Translations under genes and position numbers: made by a program
Notes under the pieces: model-generated
Told to the model about the DNA's origin: nothing
Seen by the model: the letters and a program-made list of their open reading frames with translations, nothing else
Databases searched by the model: none
Shown: positions 24,309 to 33,221 of the stretch, piece after piece
Layout of the letters: the number at the start of each line of letters is the position of its first letter
Numbering within the stretch: the stretch's first letter is position 1
Assembly: GCF_003344865.1 (NCBI RefSeq)
Contig: NZ_CP031165.1
Coordinates: 4,035,910 to 4,099,909, forward strand
DNA length: 64,000 bases
Origin: Euzebya pacifica
GTDB taxonomy: Bacteria; Actinomycetota; Nitriliruptoria; Euzebyales; Euzebyaceae
Reading direction: 5' to 3'

Positions 24309-25892
24309 CTAGATGGAGTCGGCGACCTCGGCTTCGACGTCCTCGCTGACCGCCGCGACGCCACCGAAGATCACGGCAGAGTCGATGGTGTCGGCGTTGG
24401 CGTCGATGTAGTCGTTGACCTCAGCCGCAAGGGTGTCGGTCGGGGTCAGCAGGAGCGGGCCGTAGCCGCGGTCCGGGTTGCCCACCAGGGCACCACCGGT
24501 CAGGCCGTCCGCGAAGACGTCGTCACGGCTGATACCGACGGAGGTCGGCGACGGGAAGTACGCCTCTGCGACCAGGGCACTGGTCGCCGCAGCGGAGTCG
24601 CCGGCGATGGAAGGTGCGTCCGGCGCAGCGCCGGAAGCGGCAGTGCCGATCGCGGTGACGTCGTCACCGGTGATGGTGTCGAGGTACGCCTGCGTCTCGG
24701 TGGGGATCGTGTCCCCGTCGGTCAGCAGGAGGGCCGCGGGGTCGCCGCCGTCGCTGGTACCGGCAGCAGTACCGCCGACCAGTGCATCCTGGAAGTCGCC
24801 ACCGTCGGCTAGGAGGACCTCGTCGGGGGTGGTCAGACCGTCGGTGGCGATGCTGACCGCGGTTGCGAAGCGGTTCGGACCGCCGTAGCGGACGGTGTCG
24901 TAGCCGAGGGCGGCGACGGCCAGGTCCACATCAGCGGACAGGGCCTCCTCACCACCGAGCAGCACGACGGTGCCACCGTCGCCGAGCACACGCTGGATCT
25001 CGGCACTGGTCAGCTCCGACAGGGCGTCGGTCTCGGTCAGCAGGATCGGGGCGTCCAGCGAGATCGCCAGCGGGGTGCCGGCGAGGGCGTCCGGGAACAG
25101 GTCGGCCCGGGCAAGGACCACGGTCTCGGTCGAGTCGTCGTCCCAGCCCTGCTGGGAGATCGCGATGGCCGTGGCGATGCGCTCGCCACCGGCCAAGCGG
25201 GTCACGCCGTCGGGCAGGGCACCCGCGCCGACCGGGTCGGACATCTCGGTGTCACCCTCGAAGACGGTGTCGAACGCGGCGACGCCGTCGGCGTCGGTGA
25301 CGCGCTGGTCGTAGATGACACCCGGGTTGACTGCGATGGAGTCGGGGCTGTCCACACAGGCGGCCGGGAACGTGAGCGTGGTGGTGCCGTCGTTGTAAGT
25401 CCAGCTGGCGTCACAGGCCTCGGAGGCCGGGGTGGTGCTGCGGTCCTCGACGGACGCGGTCAGGGCGCCACCCGCCGAGTCAGCGGAAAGCTGGGCGAAG
25501 AACTCACCAGCGCCGTCCTCGTCGGTGTCGACGAAGATGCCCAGCAGGCTATTCTGCCAGTTGGGGTCCGTGGCCGGGTCGGTGGCCTCGTCCACAGTGA
25601 CGCTCATCGTCACGGTGGTCGCGCCGTAGTTGACGCAGTAGTTCGTGATGTCGGCGCGACCTTCGTCGATGGCGGTCGCGTTGTTGTCGAGGTCGACCAC
25701 GTCACCGGTGCCGTCGACGCCACACGCCTGTGCAGCGAAGGACGACTGGGTGGCAGCAGGACCGAATCCCACGCCGGCGCCGGCGGCAAGCAACCGGTCA
25801 GCAGCGGAGGTCGATGCCCCGGCGACCGCTGCCGGCAGCAAGGCCGTCAGCAGGGCACCGAGGACGATGAGTGCAGAAGTGCGCGTCTTCAT
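24309..25892 (-). CDS. Secreted protein with cell-wall-binding repeat 2 (CWB2) domains
   Basis: 527 aa with a Sec signal ('SALIVLGALLTALLPAAVAGA'). Residues about 30-210 form an N-terminal domain, acidic and Cys-containing, that I do not recognise ('NYCVNYGATTVTMSVTVDEA'). About 220-527 holds three CWB2 units ('RLAGGERIATAIAISQ', 'RYGGPNRFATAVSIAT', then a more divergent 'DDVFADGLTGGALVG'). Three units are the normal wall-anchoring set. An ATG with GGGAG upstream sets the start. It sits beside an anchored secreted protein and within the glycan locus, so its ligand may be the locus's own polymer (inference). Confidence 0.88.
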   Translation of the reverse strand: MKTRTSALIVLGALLTALLPAAVAGASTSAADRLLAAGAGVGFGPAATQSSFAAQACGVDGTGDVVDLDNNATAIDEGRADITNYCVNYGATTVTMSVTVDEATDPATDPNWQNSLLGIFVDTDEDGAGEFFAQLSADSAGGALTASVEDRSTTPASEACDASWTYNDGTTTLTFPAACVDSPDSIAVNPGVIYDQRVTDADGVAAFDTVFEGDTEMSDPVGAGALPDGVTRLAGGERIATAIAISQQGWDDDSTETVVLARADLFPDALAGTPLAISLDAPILLTETDALSELTSAEIQRVLGDGGTVVLLGGEEALSADVDLAVAALGYDTVRYGGPNRFATAVSIATDGLTTPDEVLLADGGDFQDALVGGTAAGTSDGGDPAALLLTDGDTIPTETQAYLDTITGDDVTAIGTAASGAAPDAPSIAGDSAAATSALVAEAYFPSPTSVGISRDDVFADGLTGGALVGNPDRGYGPLLLTPTDTLAAEVNDYIDANADTIDSAVIFGGVAAVSEDVEAEVADSI

Positions 25893-25927
25893 GGTGTTGG
25901 TCTCCCGTTGCTCGTTGCGACCGCGGG

Positions 25928-26548
25928 TCACCGGCGGATCCGCCGGATGAGGGGCTGCCAGTTGAGCCCGACCAGCAGGATGGACGCGATCAGCAGCGCC
26001 GCGATTGCGTATGCGGTGTTGCTGGACGTCGCGCTGTCCGCCGTGTTGGGAGTGAAGGCCGCCGTGGGCGTCACGTTGTAGGTGTAGGTCTGGTTCTTGG
26101 CCTGGCCGGTCAGGTCCTGACCGGACACGGTGACCTCGTAGGTGTCGGTGTCGACGTTGGCCGGGACCTGCAGCGCGACGCTGAAGGTGCCGTCCTCGGC
26201 GACGTCGGCCACGATGGTGGACTCTCTCGACGCCGCGAAGGCATTGCCGCCGCCGTTCACGGGGTCCTGCTCGATGACGTCGTCCGCGCCGGGCTCGCCG
26301 GGGCAGTCGTCGTCGTCGAACTCGCGGTCGATCGTGACCGTCGAGCTTCCCCAGTTGTCGCCGGTGACGATGATCGTCCCGCATGGCGTGGTCTGGCGGA
26401 TCTGCCCCTCAGTGGGTTCCGGAGTTCCCTGCGGTGGCGGGCACGAGACATATCGGCCCGGCACGCACGGCGCCTGCGCCGACGCGGGTGCCAACACGCC
26501 GAAGGACGCCAGCATCAGCGCCATGACGAGTAGGACTCTGTACAGCAT
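25928..26548 (-). CDS. Secreted protein with C-terminal membrane anchor
   Basis: 206 aa, not a family I can name. Signal peptide ('VLLVMALMLASFGVLAPASA', residues about 5-24), a beta-sandwich-like extracellular domain with 'CGTIIVTGDNWGSSTVTID' and 'GTFSVALQVPANVDTDTYEV' that resembles Ig-like surface modules, then a linker and a C-terminal hydrophobic segment followed by 'RRIRR'. That arrangement resembles a sorting signal, but no LPxTG is present, so a simple type-I membrane anchor is more likely. GGGGAG precedes the ATG. It is immediately upstream of the CWB2 gene, so the two are probably co-transcribed. Confidence 0.75.
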   Translation of the reverse strand: MLYRVLLVMALMLASFGVLAPASAQAPCVPGRYVSCPPPQGTPEPTEGQIRQTTPCGTIIVTGDNWGSSTVTIDREFDDDDCPGEPGADDVIEQDPVNGGGNAFAASRESTIVADVAEDGTFSVALQVPANVDTDTYEVTVSGQDLTGQAKNQTYTYNVTPTAAFTPNTADSATSSNTAYAIAALLIASILLVGLNWQPLIRRIRR

Positions 26549-26729
26549 GTTCTCCCCTAGCCTCTTGGGATTTTGCGAAAGCACAACGAGGCGAACCCGA
26601 TTTCCCAAGCCCACCCGTGAGCGAACCGGAGCATAGCGAACCCCTCGGGGGCAAGTACACAGCAAATTCGATCCGTTAGCGAATCTGCTGGTGCAATTTT
26701 GGGACTTGACTTCCATGATTCACGGAAGG
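26549..26729. other. Intergenic region, lower GC
   Basis: The 180 bp between the DUF4012 gene and the anchored-protein gene are clearly AT-richer than the neighbouring genes (for example around 26640-26720) and probably contain the promoter for the downstream pair. No recognisable RNA or repeat. Confidence 0.4.
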
Positions 26730-28646
26730 TCAGCCGTTGCGCACCAAACGTAGGTCGAAGGGCGTCGTCCGGGTCAGCACACCGTCGATGGTCGTTGACC
26801 CCGTGTGCGCTCCATCCTCGTTGACCAGTTCCCATCCGAGGGGAGCGTGCACGGTCAGCCGGTACTCGGTGGGGTTGATGGTCGGCTGGTACCAGAGCGT
26901 CGGAGACACGCTGCCGGTTTCGCCGCTGGCGTCCCACATGTCGAACAACTCGAAATCGTGGACCACGGTGACCTGATCCCCAGCCGGGGCGCGCTCGACC
27001 GTGTTGGCAATCCGGTGCCCGAGTTCGTTGTCGTACCAGCGACCGAGCTCGAGCGCGTCGGGGGACCTGACCCCGGTGAAGTTGCAGGGACCGCAGTACA
27101 GGGAAATCAACGAGACCGCGTCGCCGGTCCGGAATCGGTTGTCCCCGGACACGTTCGGCCCGATGAAGTACGACGGAACTCCGCTGGTCGGGGCATCGTT
27201 GACGATCGTGACCGCCATCGTCCCGGTACCGGACCCGTCGGGGTTGAGGAACAGTTCCAGATCCAACTCCTGGTGCGTGAAGTAGTCGACATGCGACTGG
27301 GAGGTGTTGAACGCGATGGCGGCGAAGTTGCCGGGCTCCGCTGGAAGCAGTTCACCCGTCACACCGAGCCGGCTGAGGGATTCCTGCACGTCGGGGTTGG
27401 TGTGATGGACCACCAGGTGCCCATCCCCTACTACCTCCGCAAGCGCACCGAACCGGGTGCGGGGGTCGGCGTCGCTGGTAAGAAACGCTTCGAGAACGGT
27501 CTCCGCTGCGATGCCGATCGCCGCCTTGCGGTCGCCCTGGCTGTCGAACTGCTCGGGAGCGTTTCGAATAACCTGGTCGATGACGGTGTCGGCCCGGAGG
27601 GTGCCGAGCTCGGTGTCAACGGGCCCGGTGACTCGCAAGAACGTTTGGATCGCGAATGGGTCGAGAACGATCACACCGTCGATGTCCTGCCCGATGGCCT
27701 CAGGGGCGAAGGACTCGATGACCGTGGCGACCGAAGGGAAGTCCGGGGAGCTGTTGACGTTGGACCAGCTACCGCGTCCGAGATAGGCCGTGCCGTAGCG
27801 GTCGAGGAACTCCTCGGATGGGGCCGTGTCCCCATCCAGCAAATCCCCAGGCAAGGTGCTCACGCTGATGAACTGCGAGAGGCTGGCGCGTCCATTGATC
27901 GCAGTCAGGAAACCGTATGCACCCATGATTCCGCCGAGCGGTCGCTGCTCAGCGGGGTTCTGGGCACCAACGAAGTACCTCTGGGTCCCGTCTTCTCCGA
28001 ACAGCACGGGCAGGACTCCGGCCAAGTCAGCCCCGGTTTCGAGCAGGTCGATGATCTGGTCGAGCTCGTCGAGCAGCTGCTCCCCCGCGGCATCGATTCG
28101 GTCGATCATGGTGTGCTCGGGCACCTGGACGAAGCTGACGCGGATCTCACGCAACTCGGTCAACGCGTCCCCGAGGGGGCGTTGGACCTCGGTCAGCTGG
28201 TCCAGCCACACCGGTGACTCGAGGTCCAAGGAGAGCGCCGCCAGGTCCGATCCGCTGTCGTTGACCGCCACCAGCAGCTGCTCCCCCGCCCGAGCGCTGC
28301 GTGCGGCCGTGTCGGCCACGGCCACCGCCTTCCGCGCGGTGGCCCCAACGAAGGGCATGGCCTGCACGGCGCTGAGCGGCTGTCGGGTGAGGGATTCGCG
28401 CGCGACCTCGGCTTCCTCAGCGCCGCTCTGCAGCTGGGAGACAGCCCCCTCGATATCACCGGCGCGGGCCGCTTGGCTGGCCTGCTGGATGTGACCCCGT
28501 GAGCGGGTGAGTGCCGCTTCGGCGGCACGACCGTCGCGGAAAGCGACGAGACCGACAAACACGAGGCCTGCGACGACGACGCTGACTGCAGCGACCGCCC
28601 CGAGCCAACGCCGTCGACGACGGGGAGTTCTGGACATGGCCGCCAT
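26730..28646 (-). CDS. DUF4012 membrane-anchored extracellular protein
   Basis: 638 aa: basic N-terminus, one membrane segment ('AVAAVSVVVAGLVFVGLVAF', about residues 15-35), a helical region, and then the DUF4012 domain ('FGEDGTQRYFVGAQNPAEQ', 'GGIMGAYGFLTAINGRASL', 'DGVIVLDPFAIQTFLRVTGP'). DUF4012 proteins are common in actinobacterial exopolysaccharide loci and their biochemical role is unknown. It also shows the LytR-CpsA-Psr-like topology (short cytoplasmic tail, large outside domain). ATG 28646 has GAGG upstream. It lies between the surface-protein pair and the Wzz/BY-kinase gene. Confidence 0.85.
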   Translation of the reverse strand: MAAMSRTPRRRRRWLGAVAAVSVVVAGLVFVGLVAFRDGRAAEAALTRSRGHIQQASQAARAGDIEGAVSQLQSGAEEAEVARESLTRQPLSAVQAMPFVGATARKAVAVADTAARSARAGEQLLVAVNDSGSDLAALSLDLESPVWLDQLTEVQRPLGDALTELREIRVSFVQVPEHTMIDRIDAAGEQLLDELDQIIDLLETGADLAGVLPVLFGEDGTQRYFVGAQNPAEQRPLGGIMGAYGFLTAINGRASLSQFISVSTLPGDLLDGDTAPSEEFLDRYGTAYLGRGSWSNVNSSPDFPSVATVIESFAPEAIGQDIDGVIVLDPFAIQTFLRVTGPVDTELGTLRADTVIDQVIRNAPEQFDSQGDRKAAIGIAAETVLEAFLTSDADPRTRFGALAEVVGDGHLVVHHTNPDVQESLSRLGVTGELLPAEPGNFAAIAFNTSQSHVDYFTHQELDLELFLNPDGSGTGTMAVTIVNDAPTSGVPSYFIGPNVSGDNRFRTGDAVSLISLYCGPCNFTGVRSPDALELGRWYDNELGHRIANTVERAPAGDQVTVVHDFELFDMWDASGETGSVSPTLWYQPTINPTEYRLTVHAPLGWELVNEDGAHTGSTTIDGVLTRTTPFDLRLVRNG

Positions 28647-28736
28647 GGTGCCATCCTCTGCGTTGCTAGAGTCAGCACCGGGTCGAGGACGTCGGTGCAA
28701 GACCTTGCCCAATCCGTTCGGACGAGGAGCGTTTGC

Positions 28737-29033
28737 GTGATCAAGGTTGTGTGCGATGTCTGCGGGGCCGAGGAGGCGACCGGTGCATTGTCGGCCGACT
28801 GGCGGACGGTGTCCTCAACCGTCGAGGCTTGGGCCGAGGCACCCGTCGACCGTCACGACCCAGCCCACCTGTGCTCTGCAACCTGTATTGCACGGTGGGC
28901 CGAGAACCATGGGGCTAACCCACGCGCGAGCGAGAAGACCAAGCCAGAACGCGGCATGGCCGACCAGATGAAGCGGGCGATGAAGCGGCAGGTCGATCTT
29001 CGGACGCTCGAGGAGTCCGACCCCGCAGGCTGA
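28737..29033 (+). CDS. Small Cys-rich putative zinc-binding protein
   Basis: 98 aa, starting at GTG 28737 with GAGGAG seven bases upstream. It has CxxC near the N-terminus ('VVCDVCGAEEATGAL') and a second 'HLCSATCIARWAENHG', giving four Cys plus His that could hold one zinc, then a basic C-terminal helix ('ADQMKRAMKRQVDLRTL'). I do not recognise a named family. It is the only plus-strand gene inside a 20-kb minus-strand glycan locus and may be an independent regulator or an unrelated insertion. Confidence 0.65.
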   Translation: MIKVVCDVCGAEEATGALSADWRTVSSTVEAWAEAPVDRHDPAHLCSATCIARWAENHGANPRASEKTKPERGMADQMKRAMKRQVDLRTLEESDPAG

Positions 29034-29045
29034 CGTGTATGGCGA

Positions 29046-30713
29046 CTACTTCGTCGTCGCCTTCTCCCGGTGTCGTCCGCCGGGCCGTCTGCGGGGCTTG
29101 ACTTCCTTCTGCGGCCGTCGGTCGTCAGGGGTCTCTCCATAACCGTACGCGTAGCTGTACCCGTAGCGGTAGGCGTAGTCGCCGTAGCCGGCCCCGTCCA
29201 GCTTGGCCTTCGTGTAGATGTATCCAAGCACAGGCGTACCGATCCGGTCGAGCCGCTCGCGCATCTCCTCGAGCAGCTTCATGCTGGTACCACGGGAGAC
29301 GACCACGACGATTCCGTCGACATTGGTCGCGATCGCGGAGGCATCGGACGCAAGCAGCAGGGGCGGCGAGTCCACGATGATCAGGTCAGCTACCTCTCTG
29401 AGTCGCGTGATGGCCTGACGAAACCCGGGGGTTCTGAAGAACGCCGCAGTATCATCGCCAAGCGACTTAGCCGGGATAAACGGCACGTACTGTCCCTCGT
29501 CAGCGGTCAGCGGCACTATTATCTCCGACAAGTTGTTCCGAGGGTCGGCCAAGGCCGGGAGACCACCGGTGTCCTTGGCTCCCAGGCGTCGGGTCAGACC
29601 ACGAACACGAGTGTCGGCGTCTACCAGAACGACATCCCTTCCGTCTTGTGCAGACGCCACTGCGAGGTTAAGACAGGTTACAGTCTTGCCATCTACCGGT
29701 GAGGCAGACGTGAGCACAACGGACTGCCCCCCGGTCTCGGCGAGTGCGAACGCCAGGGCGCCAACGAGAAACTGATAGGCTTCGCCGGCTGGGGACTTGG
29801 GGGCCTCCACGGTGGGCACAGAACCAGTGAGGCCGATCTCCTCGAAGCTTGGGACAGTTCCAAGAAGCGGCGCCTTGAGCATCCGCGAGGGATCGTTTCG
29901 GCCGTCTGCGGTGGCCGTCTCGTCCGCACGCCACCAAGCGAGCGCAGCAGCAGCCAACGCCCCGAGGAAGCACGCCAAAACGGCGTTCCTGACCGGGGTC
30001 GGCGCAGAGGGGCTTTCGGGAACGTCGGCACGCTCGAAGAGCTCGACACCAGAGCCGAACAGTGTGGAGTCCACAGCAATCTGGTCCGCTCGACTATCGA
30101 TCATGATCAGTTGGCTGACGGCTGCGTCGCGTTCCGCCCGAGCGCTGGCATCAGTCGGGGAAGCAGCGAGCCTCGCTTCCGCAGCCGCGATGGCGTCTTC
30201 AAGTGCCGCCCGCTGAGTCTGGAGCTCACTCAGCGATGCCTGAGTCGACCGTTCCGCCTCCTCGCGAACCACCGCCTGATACGCCTCCCCGATGGCGTTA
30301 GCAATCTGCGCGGCTCCCGACGCCGTCCCGTCGGTAGCGCTGATGCTTAGTTGATCGAGGTCTGACGCAGGCCGAATCCGCGACTGCTCTCGAACCTGAT
30401 CCGAGTCCAATCGACCGCCAAGCAGCACACTCGCGCGCTCGGCCACGGCGTTCGATTGGGCGAACTCGGCTTGATTCCGGACATACCGAGAGGGGTCCAA
30501 AAAGTTTACCCCAGTCTCGCCGAACAACCCGGTGTTCCGAGGGTCCGCGAGAAGCAGGTCGGCTTCAGCCGTGTACCGCAAGGATTGCAGAGCCGACAAC
30601 CCGAAGCCGAGCAAGCCTGCTGCGACTCCGACAAGCAGTATCCGTCCGATACTTGACCTCAGCACCCCGACAAGGGCTTCTACACTTGTGGCCGGAGCCT
30701 GCAACGAGTCCAT
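29046..30713 (-). CDS. Polysaccharide co-polymerase / bacterial tyrosine kinase (Wzz-BY-kinase)
   Basis: Single-chain chain-length regulator (555 aa). The Wzz domain is bracketed by two membrane segments (about residues 20-40 and 270-290), with a coiled-coil periplasmic part. The cytoplasmic kinase domain has Walker A' 'TSASPVDGKTVTCLNLA', Walker A'-B 'VVLVDADTRVRG' and 'LIIVDSPPLLLASDAS'. The C-terminus carries a dense Tyr cluster ('GYGDYAYRYGYSYAYGYGE'), the usual autophosphorylation tail. It controls polymer length together with the Wzx/Wzy genes upstream. ATG 30713 overlaps the flippase 3' end. Confidence 0.93.
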   Translation of the reverse strand: MDSLQAPATSVEALVGVLRSSIGRILLVGVAAGLLGFGLSALQSLRYTAEADLLLADPRNTGLFGETGVNFLDPSRYVRNQAEFAQSNAVAERASVLLGGRLDSDQVREQSRIRPASDLDQLSISATDGTASGAAQIANAIGEAYQAVVREEAERSTQASLSELQTQRAALEDAIAAAEARLAASPTDASARAERDAAVSQLIMIDSRADQIAVDSTLFGSGVELFERADVPESPSAPTPVRNAVLACFLGALAAAALAWWRADETATADGRNDPSRMLKAPLLGTVPSFEEIGLTGSVPTVEAPKSPAGEAYQFLVGALAFALAETGGQSVVLTSASPVDGKTVTCLNLAVASAQDGRDVVLVDADTRVRGLTRRLGAKDTGGLPALADPRNNLSEIIVPLTADEGQYVPFIPAKSLGDDTAAFFRTPGFRQAITRLREVADLIIVDSPPLLLASDASAIATNVDGIVVVVSRGTSMKLLEEMRERLDRIGTPVLGYIYTKAKLDGAGYGDYAYRYGYSYAYGYGETPDDRRPQKEVKPRRRPGGRHREKATTK

Positions 30714-30723
30714 GGGATTCAGC

Positions 30724-32007
30724 CTACCGGACCGGTGCGCCTCGAGTAGATGCACCCCGCCCCTCACCTCGGCGGACACTCTTACGACTCGCAAAGAAGA
30801 ACCACACGCCTTTCGCCGCTGACCCCACGAAGAACCCCCACGCCACCGCGACGTCCGTTCCAACTGCGACCCCTGCCATAGTTGCCAGCAGAACAAGCAA
30901 ACCGCCTCCACAGGCCGCCGCCAGCAATAGGGAGTGCTCGGATGTGGCCCGAAGGTACGTGCCAAAAACGACGTAACTAGCCCCCGATCCGACCGCCAGG
31001 GCCATCGGAATTAAGGAATCAGCCACTTGAAGATGCTGCACCACACCAATGGCGGTCTCAGATATAGAACGTAGCGGCCCGTGTAGGAGGTAGGCATAGG
31101 CAGCCATCCCAGCCACGACAAAGGTCATGATCCACACCACTGGGCCACGCAAGGCCGACCGATCCTTACCCATACGTACCAACTGCGGCAGGAGTGAGAG
31201 GCGAACACCCTGGAGCACGATCCTGCCTGGAGCGAGCAGGGCTTGCGCGGCAGTGAACGTTCCGAGCAAAGCCGAACCTCCCAAGGTGCCTACTACCACA
31301 ATGACACCTTGATTCGTAGCAGCAACCACAACTGACTCAAGACTTAACATCCGCCCAGTGGCCCAAGTCGATTTCAGCCAACTTGAAGAGGACCTCGGAC
31401 CGCCCACCGGACGACCCACCACCAACACCCCCACAAGAATGGACGCAACTGCCCCGGACGCCCAACACACCACGACGGTTGGACCCGACAAGGACGACCT
31501 GCCCAAACCTGCTACCACACCAACGGACCACACCAACCACACTGCGTCAAGGAGAACTGCGATTCCCGGTCTATTAATGACGAATGTGTACGCTCTGATG
31601 GTGTCCTGAAGTAGAACGAAGGGAACGAGAACTGCAATAAGAAGACCGACCACGCTTCCGGCCCCACCGTCAAGCACGATCAGTGCTGCACTGATCGACC
31701 CAACTATGATACCTATCGTCAATGAAATTCCCCCGGCATCCCGGAGGGTCGCCACGTCCGTATGATGGTCATACAGAGAACCGCGGCCCATATGGATCGC
31801 CATTGGCTCAGCTACCAGCCCGCGGTTCAGAAGTAGACCGGAAAGCGCGACGGAGACCGCCAGGGAGATGTCCCCTAAGGCGACAAGGCCATACCAATTG
31901 GCGACGACCAAGCTTAAGAGAGTGTTACTGGCGCTGTATAGGAGCTGATCGGTCGCACCCAGCAGCAGCGGCCCAACTCTACCACTCCTCAACGGAACAA
32001 GCTTCAA
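30724..32007 (-). CDS. Polysaccharide flippase-like membrane protein (Wzx-like)
   Basis: Polytopic membrane protein (427 aa) with about 12 hydrophobic segments and few charged loops, consistent with the MOP-superfamily lipid-linked oligosaccharide flippases. Recognisable features are 'YSASNTLLSLVVANWYG' in TM1-2 and paired helices ending 'FFVGSAAKGVWFFFASRK'. The start is TTG at 32007, overlapping the Wzy stop (TTGA). Assignment rests on topology and location between Wzy and Wzz. Its GC content is lower than in the flanks. Confidence 0.75.
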   Translation of the reverse strand: MKLVPLRSGRVGPLLLGATDQLLYSASNTLLSLVVANWYGLVALGDISLAVSVALSGLLLNRGLVAEPMAIHMGRGSLYDHHTDVATLRDAGGISLTIGIIVGSISAALIVLDGGAGSVVGLLIAVLVPFVLLQDTIRAYTFVINRPGIAVLLDAVWLVWSVGVVAGLGRSSLSGPTVVVCWASGAVASILVGVLVVGRPVGGPRSSSSWLKSTWATGRMLSLESVVVAATNQGVIVVVGTLGGSALLGTFTAAQALLAPGRIVLQGVRLSLLPQLVRMGKDRSALRGPVVWIMTFVVAGMAAYAYLLHGPLRSISETAIGVVQHLQVADSLIPMALAVGSGASYVVFGTYLRATSEHSLLLAAACGGGLLVLLATMAGVAVGTDVAVAWGFFVGSAAKGVWFFFASRKSVRRGEGRGASTRGAPVR

Positions 32008-33221
32008 GACCCATCACACAGCTCACTCAGAGCTGGGGTGGCCCCTGATCTGTCCCATGTCCTCATCGGCACGCCCGCAAGAGAAACCCCGATGAGAGGG
32101 AGAGCCCTAGAGTCATACAAATCCCCACTAAACTGCGCGGCGACTAGGAACAGCGAAAATAGCGCCAAGGCTGTGGGATCGACTGCCCTCCCTCGCCATA
32201 AGACTACTAGGGTGACAAGAACCGAACCCAAGAGCAGAAAAGCGACCACAGGCCCTGCCTCACAACCAACTTCTAGGAACACATTGTGTGGATACGTACC
32301 GTGCTGATACTGGAAGCCGGCCAATCCCGTACCGCTCGGCCACGATCCCCGAAGACACTCCAAACCTTCAGCGTACAGTGTTCCACGCCCGGCCAAATGC
32401 ACCTGATCGCCGAGGGTCAACTGAAGGAACCGCACGTTAAAGGTGTACGAGAGACGCTCTGCCACTCCATCCGCTTGCCAAGCCGAGAACGAAACTAAGA
32501 GTGCACTCACGGCAAGACCGGCACCAAGGCGAAGCCTACCGAACCTTCGAGCCATCAATGAAGTCGCTTCTTTGCCGGCCAAGAGCAACCCCACCACCAC
32601 AGAAATGATCCCTCCCCGGGAACCGGTCCCCAACGCTAGAAGGAGGCCGAGTAGACAGATCCAAAGGTACGGAAGGCGTCCCGATTGAGCGTACTTGCCC
32701 AGGGAAACAACTGAAAGTACACCCATTAGTCTCACGAATACGTTCGGCCCGCCTCCCAAAGGCACCGCTCCGCCCCCAACTATCGAAAGCCCCGCTAAGC
32801 CCAATGTCAGATAGAAAAGAGACGTATACAGGCCGATAGCGAACAGTTCTCTATTGTGTGTGTCGGCGGTGAGGCGCAACAACGCTAAGCCGACCGCAGT
32901 CAGTAGCGCCACGTCCGCCATCTTCTCTTCCCACACGGGCCCAGAAGCACCCGACTCGATGCCCGTGACTAATATCGCGAACAGCACTCCGAGCCACAGA
33001 ACTCCGGGGAACTTCGAACGGATATATGGACTCCTCCAACTCGCACTCCCCGCAAGCACACAAACGATGCTCACCAGAGCGCCTCTAATCGTCCAGGACG
33101 GAAGGAATGCACTCCCGAGTCGGTCTGGCGACCAACGCCCGAGGAGCAGCAGGAGTGCTGTAAGTAGGGACGCGATGCCTACCACAGAACTCCAGGGGGA
33201 AGCCGCCTCCCTATCGTTCAC
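32004..33221 (-). CDS. O-antigen polymerase/ligase-like membrane protein (Wzy-like)
   Basis: 405 aa with about 10-12 membrane segments and the characteristic large extracytoplasmic loop of the Wzy_C/O-antigen ligase family (about residues 280-340: 'RGTLYAEGLECLRGSWPSGT', 'YPHNVFLEVGCEAGP'). The 'HNVFLE' loop motif is typical. It would polymerise repeat units in the periplasm-equivalent space. GTG start inside the GT4 gene end. Confidence 0.85.
   Translation of the reverse strand: MNDREAASPWSSVVGIASLLTALLLLLGRWSPDRLGSAFLPSWTIRGALVSIVCVLAGSASWRSPYIRSKFPGVLWLGVLFAILVTGIESGASGPVWEEKMADVALLTAVGLALLRLTADTHNRELFAIGLYTSLFYLTLGLAGLSIVGGGAVPLGGGPNVFVRLMGVLSVVSLGKYAQSGRLPYLWICLLGLLLALGTGSRGGIISVVVGLLLAGKEATSLMARRFGRLRLGAGLAVSALLVSFSAWQADGVAERLSYTFNVRFLQLTLGDQVHLAGRGTLYAEGLECLRGSWPSGTGLAGFQYQHGTYPHNVFLEVGCEAGPVVAFLLLGSVLVTLVVLWRGRAVDPTALALFSLFLVAAQFSGDLYDSRALPLIGVSLAGVPMRTWDRSGATPALSELCDGS

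Noticed and set aside
26805-28217. 470-codon plus-strand frame opposite the DUF4012 gene
   Set aside because: Antisense to a gene with a clear signal anchor and DUF4012 motifs; low-complexity Val/Gly/Asp translation typical of shadow frames.
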